A program made the position numbers and the translations under genes. The notes beneath the pieces were generated by a model. That model saw nothing but the letters and a program-made list of their open reading frames with translations. It ran no database searches and was not told the DNA's origin. This document shows positions 1 through 6,314 of a stretch of DNA of 10,287 bases, piece by piece. Source of the DNA: Clostridiaceae bacterium (GTDB lineage: Bacteria > Bacillota > Clostridia > Saccharofermentanales > UBA5734); the NCBI GenBank assembly GCA_012511525.1, contig JAAZFW010000004.1, forward strand, positions 1-10,287, given 5' to 3'. Every line of letters begins with the position of its first letter. Position 1 is the stretch's first letter.

Positions 1-1589
1 CAGGATCCTTGTGGGCACAGCTCGGGCAGCAGCGACTCGCTGATGAAATCGAAGTCGATCTGGCCACGCACCAGGTGGTCGGTCAGCTGGGCGAAGTGCT
101 CGTCGAGCGACGCGCGCACCGACGCGGGCTGCTCCTCAGGCCCCCAGTGCAGCCAGTAGCTTTCGACAGGGTGGATCACGCCGACATGGCACACGGCCCG
201 TCCGCGGGTCAGCGCCGTGTTGACCCGGGCGAAATGGTCTTCGACCAGGGGGTATTCGGTATGCCAGGGCACCTGGTAGTTGATGCTGGCGGGGTAGTCG
301 CGCTTGGCCTCGCCGGCCATCGAGACCCAGGACAGGTGCGGCACGCGCACGGTGACGCCCAGCGCCGCCTGCCAGTCGCCCTGCAACTTGTGGCCGCGCA
401 AGTCGAAGTCCCAGTTGGTCACGCCGTAGAGCTCGGACAGGACGCCGGGGTAACCGAACTGCCGGCTGGCCGACTGGGCTTGTTTGGCGGTCGTCCATTC
501 GCGCCGGTCGCAGAGGATGTCGATGCCGGGCAGGCCGAACGAGCGGTACGAGCGCATCGCCTCGCCGAGTGCGGCGGTCTGGCTCTTGAGGGTCGGCTCT
601 TCCATCATGTGGCCGGTCAAGAGCAGGTCGTTCTGTTGGCACCAGGTGCCGATCTGGTCGGCGAACGCGGCGGCAAAGCGTTCCGCGATGTGGTCATGGT
701 AACGGTAGCGCGCCAGCGACACCTGGCCGTCCGGCAGGTTCCAGACCAGCTCCGGCACCCGTTCGAGCAGGTCGGCGCCCGTGGCGGCGGCAAACGACGC
801 CGGCAGGTCGTCGGTCCAGGGCAACACGACATCGGTCTGGTCGGCGGCGTGCGCCAGCAGCGTCTTATGGGAAAACTGGGGTTCGTCCGTAAAGATCGCC
901 GGCACCGCGGCGCCGAATTCGTCGCGGCAGGTTTCGCGGTACCGCTCGTGGGTCGCGGCGATAAAGGCCTGGATCGCCCGCGGATTGAGGGTGTCGACGT
1001 AGGTCTGGTTGTTGTACCAGGGGTTGGGCTTTGCTGTTTCCAGATAGGCGTACCAGCACGTGCCGCGCGCCGTCTCCCCTTCGGCGAGGCGCTTGCCCGA
1101 TGCCAGGCAGCCTTGATCGTCCAGGACGATGTCGTAACGCGCCAGCAGGCGGCCGTTGCCGGTGCGGGACGCGCGTGCGGACGAGTCCGTGGCCTCAGAC
1201 CCGCCCCCGTCCTGCTCGTAGGGCATCGGGGTCAGGAGCAGGTGACGGGCCCGCCAGGCGATGTTTTGCGTCACCAGGCCGCCGGCCGCGCCCGACGGCC
1301 AGCGGTCCTCGTCATAAAGCCAGGCCAGCATGCGGTTGGCCTTGGCCTTGGCGATGCAGGTCCGGATCAGATCCATGTAGGCGTCACTCAGGTAAGGTGT
1401 GGCCATGCCGGTGCGCACGTGCATGTGGAAACCGCCGAAGCCCATCGTCTGCAGGCAGTCGATCTGGCATTTCAGTTCGTCCGGGTCCAGGGCGCAGTTC
1501 CAAGCCCAGAAGGGTGCTCCCCGGTACTCGGACGTGGGGTTTTTAAACAAGTCCGTGTCAAAGGGAAGCGCGTTTTTCGGGTACAGCAT
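1..1589 (-). CDS. GH106-like glycoside hydrolase (alpha-L-rhamnosidase family), N-terminal part, cut off by window edge
   Basis: Reading the minus strand from the ATG at 1589 gives 529 uninterrupted codons to position 3; the 3' end lies outside the window. The start is supported by an AGGAGG five bases upstream. The N-terminal motif GAPFWAWN (residues 24-31), then MGFGGFHMHVRTGM (49-62), resembles the entry to the (beta/alpha)8 barrel in GH106 and related enzymes, which hydrolyse terminal alpha-L-rhamnose from plant or bacterial polysaccharides. Two acidic residues in conserved-looking settings, E236 (FTDEPQF) and E386 (LSELYG), are candidates for the catalytic pair; their 150-residue spacing is near that of characterised GH106 enzymes as I recall them. 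No signal peptide is visible, so it is probably cytoplasmic and acts on imported oligosaccharides. Family members are often 700-1100 residues, so a third or more may be missing. The family-level call is fairly secure; substrate is not determinable. It diverges from the CotH operon. Confidence 0.78.
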   Translation of the reverse strand, partial: MLYPKNALPFDTDLFKNPTSEYRGAPFWAWNCALDPDELKCQIDCLQTMGFGGFHMHVRTGMATPYLSDAYMDLIRTCIAKAKANRMLAWLYDEDRWPSGAAGGLVTQNIAWRARHLLLTPMPYEQDGGGSEATDSSARASRTGNGRLLARYDIVLDDQGCLASGKRLAEGETARGTCWYAYLETAKPNPWYNNQTYVDTLNPRAIQAFIAATHERYRETCRDEFGAAVPAIFTDEPQFSHKTLLAHAADQTDVVLPWTDDLPASFAAATGADLLERVPELVWNLPDGQVSLARYRYHDHIAERFAAAFADQIGTWCQQNDLLLTGHMMEEPTLKSQTAALGEAMRSYRSFGLPGIDILCDRREWTTAKQAQSASRQFGYPGVLSELYGVTNWDFDLRGHKLQGDWQAALGVTVRVPHLSWVSMAGEAKRDYPASINYQVPWHTEYPLVEDHFARVNTALTRGRAVCHVGVIHPVESYWLHWGPEEQPASVRASLDEHFAQLTDHLVRGQIDFDFISESLLPELCPQGS

Positions 1590-1625
1590 ATAGACCTCCT
1601 CGGTAGCAAATGCTTGTTCCCTGAC

Positions 1626-1653
1626 AGTTTAGCACGATTTTGCGATCACGCAA
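1626..1653 (-). promoter_or_regulatory. Candidate sigma70-type promoter for the GH106-like gene
   Basis: On the minus strand there is a TTGCGT -35-like hexamer (1648-1653), a 16-bp spacer and a TAAACT -10-like hexamer (1626-1631). Transcription would start near 1618 and give a leader of about 30 bases before the ATG at 1589. The -35 match is imperfect, so this is a plausible prediction only. Confidence 0.4.
1640..1653. promoter_or_regulatory. Palindrome TTGCG-N4-CGCAA, candidate operator
   Basis: A perfect 5-bp inverted repeat with a 4-bp centre (ATCA) overlaps the -35 hexamer and spacer of the proposed promoter for the glycoside hydrolase. Its size and position suit a repressor operator, such as that of a LacI-family sugar regulator, but no regulator gene lies in the window and short palindromes of this kind occur by chance. 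Confidence 0.3.
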
Positions 1654-1661
1654 CGCATAAA

Positions 1662-1713
1662 TCAGCACGGAACATTTTTCCCCCAGGGCACGTCTAAGCG
1701 TTCCAGGTGCTGA
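1662..1713. repeat. Imperfect inverted repeat in the divergent intergenic region
   Basis: The left arm TCAGCACGGAAC (1662-1673) is the reverse complement of GTTCC + GTGCTGA in the right arm (1700-1713), with a two-base AG bulge in the right arm; the arms are 26 bases apart. The repeat lies between the two proposed divergent promoters and outside both predicted transcripts. It is therefore more likely to be a DNA-level regulatory site than an RNA hairpin. A CTGACAG heptamer is also repeated directly at 1621-1627 and 1710-1716. Confidence 0.4.
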
Positions 1714-1729
1714 CAGAATAAGTTCAACC

Positions 1730-1758
1730 TTAACAAACAGCCGCAAATATGGAATAAT
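1730..1758 (+). promoter_or_regulatory. Candidate sigma70-type promoter for the CotH-VTC-DUF4956 operon
   Basis: TTAACA (1730-1735), an ideal 17-bp spacer and AATAAT (1753-1758) each differ from the consensus hexamers by one base. The site lies in a locally AT-rich patch. Transcription would start around 1765, giving a leader of about 40 bases with an AGGAG ribosome-binding site at 1794-1798. Confidence 0.55.
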
Positions 1759-1804
1759 AGGGGCGTTATCCACCCTGTTTTCCGTCGCTGCACAGGAGAC
1801 ACGT

Positions 1805-4800
1805 ATGACGAAACGACCAGCACGCCGATATCCGAATCGTTTCAGCAACCGGGAAAAAGCCGGGCTGCTGATGCTGCTCGCCGTCCTGGTCCTGCTGCTC
1901 ATCGTTTTTTATGTTGTTGCCGGCCATGGCCTGCTGCCCGACGACATGGTCGTCGTCCCCACCACGTCCGAAAGCAAACCGACCGAGCCGCCTGAGCCCA
2001 CCGAAACCGTCAAGCCGGTCGTCGCCAGCCCCGTCGTGATCAGTGAGATCGTGACGTCGAACCGCTCGATCCTGCAGACACAAGACCAGCTGACCCCGGA
2101 TTGGATCGAACTGTGGAACCTCTCCTCCGAACCGGTCAGCCTGGCCGGGTACGGCTTGTCCGACAACCTCAACCGCCCCATGGACTGGGTGTTCCCGGCT
2201 GTCACGATGACCCCCGGCAGTCGCCTTTTGGTCTACGCCTCCGGCCTTAGCGGCAAAGAAGCGGACGACGCCTTCGCCCGGGGCGAGATTCACGCCGCCT
2301 TCCGCCTGGCCCAGTCCGGGGAAGATCTCATCTTCTCCGACACCGCCGGCAATGTGCTGGCCCGCCTGGCCGTGCCGGAGATCCCGACGGATGTTTCCTG
2401 GGGACTCAAGGACAGCGCCGCAGGCAACACCGACCCCTATTATTTTTTCGCCGAACCGACGCCGCTCGGTCCTAACGGCCAGGATGGCCATGAACAGGCC
2501 CAGGACGCCATCCGGGTTCCGGACTGCCCGCTCGTCGTCAGCGAATATGTCACCGACCAGGACAAGCTGCCCGACCCCGCCGGCCTCTATCCGGATTGGG
2601 TCGAATTTTACAACGCCGGCAGCGAACCGTTCCCCCTGCTGGGCTGCACGCTCTCGGACGATCCAGATCAGTTGGACCGCTGGGCATTTCCGGATCTGAC
2701 CGTTGCACCGGGTGCGTATCTTGTCGTCTGGCTTAGCGGGGAAAAGACCACGTACATCCCCGGCCAACCGGCCACCCTGACCGCCCCGTTCCGCCTGGGC
2801 GCAAACGACAGCGAGCTGCTGCTGGCGGACGCACGCGGCCGGTTGCTGCTGACGCATCCGCTCGAGGTTTTGCCGGCCAACGTCTCATACGGCCGCAGCC
2901 CGGCAGACCCGGACAGCTGGCTCTATTTCCCGACCCCCACGCCCGGGCGGGCCAACGACACCCAGGGCTTCGCCGACCTGCCGGGCGCATTGCAGCTGAA
3001 AAACCGCGGCGTCTGGATCAACGAGGTGATCGCGCTGCAGGCCACGGTCTCAAGCGGCGTCAAGACCGGGCAGGATGACTGGATCGAGCTTTATAACGGC
3101 CAGGACATCCCGGTCGACCTGAGCGGCTTCGGCCTGAGCGACGATCCCGAAAACCCCTTCCTGGAGACGCTGTCCGGCCTCGTGATCGAGCCGGGCGGCT
3201 ACGCGCTCGTCGAGCCCGCCGCCTTCGGGATCGCCGCAAGCGGCGAGACGCTCCAGCTGACCGCCCCGGACGGCGTCTGGGTCGACCGCTTCACGACCGG
3301 CGCCCTGGCCAACCAGATCAGCAGCGGCCGCGGCGACACGGCCGGCACTGAGCCGGCAGACAGCCGCTTCTACTACCGTCAGCCGACACCCGGGCAGGCC
3401 AACAGCGGCGCAGCGGCCGACGGGATCGCCATGACGCCCGTCATAACCGCGGTTTCAGAAAACGGCCAGACGCCGCTTGATGGTTTGTACCTGGATGGGC
3501 CGGCCCGGGTCAGCTTGTCTTCGCCGCAGCCCGGGGCTGTTATTTACTACACCCTGGACGGCTCGAAGCCAACCACGGCCAGCTCGCGTTACAGCGAACC
3601 GCTGCGTGTCGACAAAACAACGGTCATCCGCTGCATGGCCTCGTTCGACGGCAGCCTGGACAGCGCGGACACCGTGCGGACCTTCCTGGCCGGCGAGCGC
3701 CACACCTTGCCGGTCGTCTCCATTTACGGCCGGTCCGGCGATTTCTTTGCCGCCTCCACCGGCGTGTGGACCAACTACCAGGCCGACATCGAGCGCGAGG
3801 CTAAGATCGATTTCTACGAGGCCGACGGCACCCGGGGCGTCGTCTTTGCGGCCGGCATCGCCCTGCACGGCTCCTACAGCCGGACGGAAAAGCAAAAATC
3901 CCTCGAGCTCAAAGTGCGTTCGATGTACGGCGACAGCCAGGTCACTTACCCCTTTTTCCCGGACAACCCGGTCCAGACGTTCAAGCGCCTGGTGCTCAGG
4001 ACATCCGGTCAAGACTGGCGTTTCACCAAGCTGCGCGACGCCTTCATGACCGAGGTGATCGCCGACTACACCGCCCAGGACACGATGGACCACCGCGCCT
4101 GCGTTGTCTACATCAACGGCGAGTATTTCGGCCTTTACAACCTGCGCGAGAAAGTCGACCAGTTCTACATGGCGTCCCACCACGGGGCCGACCCGGAACA
4201 GGTCGACATCATCAAGGGCAACCGCATCATCCTGAACGGCGACTATGACGCCTACGGCGAGCTGCTCCGCTTCGTCAAGAACCACGACATGCGCGACGCG
4301 GATGCCTACGCCCATGTGCTCAGCCAGATCGACGAGCACAGCCTGATGGATTTTGTGATCACGCAGACCTTTTTCAACAACCTCGACTCCGGCAACAAGA
4401 AGTTCTGGCGGGAACGCGCGGAGGGCGCCGAGTGGCGCTGGGTCTTCTTCGACCTCGACTGGGCGATGTTTCCGACGACCTACCAGAAGAATATCTTGAA
4501 ATACGACCTACTTGATCCCAACGGCCACGGCCAGCAGGACATCTTCGATTCCACCCTCCAGGTCAAGCTGATGCAAAACCCGGATTTCCGGGAGGCGTTC
4601 ATCGAGCGCTACGCCTGGTATCTCAACGAGGTGTTTGATACCGATCGCATGCTGGCGATCCTGGATGAGATGACCGAGGAGATCCGGCCTGAGATGGCGC
4701 GCCAGATCGCCCGCTGGGGCGGGCCGTCCTCCCTCGCCACCTGGGAAAACCAGGTCAAGGAGCTGCGCCGCATCACATCGGAAAAGCGCGGCCGGGTGAT

Positions 4801-4873
4801 CCAGATCCTGCAGGAGACCTTCAGCCTGCCAGCGAGCCAGATGAAGGCGCTGTTCCCGGAGGATTTCCCATGA
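1805..4873 (+). CDS. Membrane-anchored CotH-family kinase-like protein with three lamin-tail domains and a chitobiase C-terminal-like domain
   Basis: 1022 residues; start supported by AGGAG six bases upstream. A basic N-terminus (1-18) followed by one hydrophobic segment (about 19-40) predicts a signal anchor with the bulk outside the cytoplasm. A short Pro/Thr/Glu-rich linker follows. Three lamin-tail-like domains start near residues 77, 243 and 403, each marked by SE/NE and then DWIELWN, DWVEFYN or DWIELYN and a G..LSD turn. A chitobiase/hexosaminidase C-terminal-like beta domain (about 543-626, with IYYTLDGSKPT) precedes the CotH domain (about 634-990). Kinase-like motifs are GLYNLREK (776-783), GNKKFWR (863-869) and FDLDW (882-886), where D883 or D885 is the likely metal-binding aspartate. 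Bacillus CotH phosphorylates spore-coat proteins; this protein's substrate is unknown, and lamin-tail domains suggest adhesion or cell-surface placement. Its stop overlaps the next start (ATGA), so the two are almost certainly co-translated. Confidence 0.9.
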   Translation: MTKRPARRYPNRFSNREKAGLLMLLAVLVLLLIVFYVVAGHGLLPDDMVVVPTTSESKPTEPPEPTETVKPVVASPVVISEIVTSNRSILQTQDQLTPDWIELWNLSSEPVSLAGYGLSDNLNRPMDWVFPAVTMTPGSRLLVYASGLSGKEADDAFARGEIHAAFRLAQSGEDLIFSDTAGNVLARLAVPEIPTDVSWGLKDSAAGNTDPYYFFAEPTPLGPNGQDGHEQAQDAIRVPDCPLVVSEYVTDQDKLPDPAGLYPDWVEFYNAGSEPFPLLGCTLSDDPDQLDRWAFPDLTVAPGAYLVVWLSGEKTTYIPGQPATLTAPFRLGANDSELLLADARGRLLLTHPLEVLPANVSYGRSPADPDSWLYFPTPTPGRANDTQGFADLPGALQLKNRGVWINEVIALQATVSSGVKTGQDDWIELYNGQDIPVDLSGFGLSDDPENPFLETLSGLVIEPGGYALVEPAAFGIAASGETLQLTAPDGVWVDRFTTGALANQISSGRGDTAGTEPADSRFYYRQPTPGQANSGAAADGIAMTPVITAVSENGQTPLDGLYLDGPARVSLSSPQPGAVIYYTLDGSKPTTASSRYSEPLRVDKTTVIRCMASFDGSLDSADTVRTFLAGERHTLPVVSIYGRSGDFFAASTGVWTNYQADIEREAKIDFYEADGTRGVVFAAGIALHGSYSRTEKQKSLELKVRSMYGDSQVTYPFFPDNPVQTFKRLVLRTSGQDWRFTKLRDAFMTEVIADYTAQDTMDHRACVVYINGEYFGLYNLREKVDQFYMASHHGADPEQVDIIKGNRIILNGDYDAYGELLRFVKNHDMRDADAYAHVLSQIDEHSLMDFVITQTFFNNLDSGNKKFWRERAEGAEWRWVFFDLDWAMFPTTYQKNILKYDLLDPNGHGQQDIFDSTLQVKLMQNPDFREAFIERYAWYLNEVFDTDRMLAILDEMTEEIRPEMARQIARWGGPSSLATWENQVKELRRITSEKRGRVIQILQETFSLPASQMKALFPEDFP

Positions 4874-5595
4874 CCTGGCGCCACGAGCTCAAGTTCCTGA
4901 TCAGCTCGGATACCTTCTTGCGGCTCTATTACCGGCTGCGGCCGCTGCTGCATCACGACAGCCACGGGGACGGCGAAGGCGGTTACGGGATCCGCAGCCT
5001 CTATTTCGACGACGACGCCAAGCGCGGCATTTTTGAAAAGCTGGCCGGCTCCGACCCGCGCTACAAGTACCGCGTCCGCATCTACAACAACAGTGACCAG
5101 GTGATCCGGCTCGAAATGAAGGTCAAGTCCGGCAGCCTGTCCCGCAAGCACAGCTGCGCCCTGACCAAAGATATGACCGACCAGTTGCTCGCCGGCGACG
5201 CCGAGATGCTCTTTTCGGCCTTCCATGAATCGGAAAAGGAAGATCAGCAGACGCTTCTGGGTCGCTTCTACACAGACTGGCAGACCCGTCTGCTGCGGCC
5301 CGCGCTGCTGGTCGACTACCACCGGCTGCCCCTGCTCTGGCCGGACGGCAACGTCCGGATCACCTTCGACCGCCACCTGGCCACCGGGTTGTACCGCCAG
5401 GATTTGTGGGATCCGGATGCCGCCCTGGTGCCGGTTCTGCCGCCCGACACGGTTATATTGGAAGTCAAGTACGACCGATTCATGCCCGATTTCATCCGGG
5501 ATGCGCTCGAGCTGTCCGGGGCCATGCCCCTTTCGGTCAGCAAGTATGTCCAGTGCGCCGCCTGGTGCCGCCAGCAAAGCTGGGAAGACATGTAA
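4870..5595 (+). CDS. VTC-domain polyphosphate polymerase-like protein
   Basis: 241 residues with no signal peptide or membrane segment, so cytoplasmic. GGAGG lies seven bases before the ATG, which overlaps the CotH stop by four bases. The sequence follows the VTC triphosphate-tunnel fold: RHELKFLI (4-11), YRVRIYN (67-73), RLEMKVK (80-86), VDYHR (148-152), VRITFDRHL (162-170), VILEVKYD (195-202) and SKYVQCA (224-230). Residues K8, R68, R70, K84 or K86, R152, R163, E198 and K225 sit in the order and approximate spacing of the yeast Vtc4 active-site residues as I recall them. The tunnel therefore looks intact and the protein may make polyphosphate from ATP. Unlike Vtc4 it has no SPX sensor domain and no transmembrane domain; the DUF4956 gene next door may supply the membrane part. 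Domain assignment is strong; the actual product in bacteria of this type is inference. Confidence 0.9.
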   Translation: MTWRHELKFLISSDTFLRLYYRLRPLLHHDSHGDGEGGYGIRSLYFDDDAKRGIFEKLAGSDPRYKYRVRIYNNSDQVIRLEMKVKSGSLSRKHSCALTKDMTDQLLAGDAEMLFSAFHESEKEDQQTLLGRFYTDWQTRLLRPALLVDYHRLPLLWPDGNVRITFDRHLATGLYRQDLWDPDAALVPVLPPDTVILEVKYDRFMPDFIRDALELSGAMPLSVSKYVQCAAWCRQQSWEDM

Positions 5596-5639
5596 CCTTA
5601 TCCTGCCCACCCAAGCCATCTAAACCGGAGGTACGCCCC

Positions 5640-6296
5640 ATGAGAGAACTCTTAGCCAAACTGCTCGACGTCAACGTCAACCAGCCCCTGACGCTGCCGC
5701 GGATCCTGATCACCTTCGCGATCACGCTGCTGCTGGGGCTCTTGATCCTCTTCGTCTACCGGTTTACCTTCCGGGGTGTGCTGTTCAACCGCAGCTTCGG
5801 CACCGCCCTGCTGCTGGTCTCGATGGTCACCGCGCTGGTCATCATGACGATCAGCTCCAACATCGTGCTCTCACTCGGCATGGTCGGCGCGCTCTCGATC
5901 GTCCGCTTCCGCACCGCGCTCAAGGATCCGCTCGATATCGTCTACATGTTCTGGGCCATCGCCCTGGGGCTGACGGCCGGGGCCGGCTTTTTCGAACTGG
6001 CGATCGTCGGCTGCCTGATCCTGGCTGCCGTCTTGATGGTGGCGACGGCGCTGCAGTCCGGCAGCCGCAAGAAACCCTTCCTGCTGGTCATCCGTTACGA
6101 CAGCCGTTTCAAGACTGACCTGCGCCAGGTGCTGCCCGCCTACACGCTCAAGAGCAAAACGGCGACCGCCGCCGGCTTCGAAGCGGTCCTGGAGCTTTCC
6201 CTGCGCAACCAGGACGTTCGCCTGGTCGAGCAGCTGCAGCAGATCGACGGCGTCCAGTCCGCTTCGCTGGTTCGCTTCTCGGGTGATTTTCAATAA
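5640..6296 (+). CDS. DUF4956 family integral membrane protein
   Basis: 218 residues. The start is the ATG at 5640, eight bases after GGAGG (5627-5631); the same frame stays open upstream to 5406, but that stretch lies inside the VTC gene. About four or five hydrophobic segments are visible (roughly 22-41, 54-73, 75-88, 100-118 and 120-138), followed by a soluble C-terminal domain of about 80 residues. The family hallmark GALSIVRFRTALKDPLDIVYMFWAIALG spans about residues 83-110; its charged residues R89, R91, K95, D96 and D99 between hydrophobic segments could line a path for an anionic substrate. DUF4956 proteins are often encoded beside VTC-domain and CotH genes, as here (44 bp after the VTC stop). 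No biochemical function is established to my knowledge; a role as membrane partner or channel for the VTC product is inference. Confidence 0.88.
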   Translation: MRELLAKLLDVNVNQPLTLPRILITFAITLLLGLLILFVYRFTFRGVLFNRSFGTALLLVSMVTALVIMTISSNIVLSLGMVGALSIVRFRTALKDPLDIVYMFWAIALGLTAGAGFFELAIVGCLILAAVLMVATALQSGSRKKPFLLVIRYDSRFKTDLRQVLPAYTLKSKTATAAGFEAVLELSLRNQDVRLVEQLQQIDGVQSASLVRFSGDFQ

Positions 6297-6314
6297 GGGA
6301 CGATTAAACCCTTA
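6294..6314. terminator. Weak inverted repeat between convergent stop codons
   Basis: TAAGGG (6294-6299) and CCCTTA (6309-6314) form a 6-bp inverted repeat with a 9-base loop. The outer three bases of the arms are the TAA stops of the DUF4956 gene and, on the other strand, of the egsA-like gene. The stem is short and no clear T-tract follows on either strand, so termination here would be weak at best. Confidence 0.2.

Noticed and set aside
9..1697. 562-codon plus-strand open frame as a gene
   Set aside because: Its translation is rich in Val/Gly/Arg/His with no recognisable domain, has no convincing ribosome-binding site, and lies antisense to a clear GH106-like coding sequence.
1662..1713. 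The inverted repeat as a rho-independent terminator
   Set aside because: It lies between divergent genes, has a bulged stem with a 26-base loop, and is not followed by a T-tract; nothing upstream needs terminating.
1766..2857. 363-codon minus-strand open frame
   Set aside because: Antisense shadow of the CotH gene; no domain and biased composition typical of reversed GC-rich coding DNA.
3455..4339. 294-codon minus-strand open frame
   Set aside because: Antisense to the chitobiase-like and CotH domains; no recognisable motif or start signal.
4609..5619. 336-codon minus-strand open frame spanning the CotH/VTC junction
   Set aside because: Antisense to two clearly recognised genes; no motif.
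5406..5639. Longer N-terminus for the DUF4956 protein starting at 5406
   Set aside because: The extension overlaps the conserved end of the VTC gene in another frame and is not membrane-like; the ATG at 5640 has a well-spaced GGAGG.
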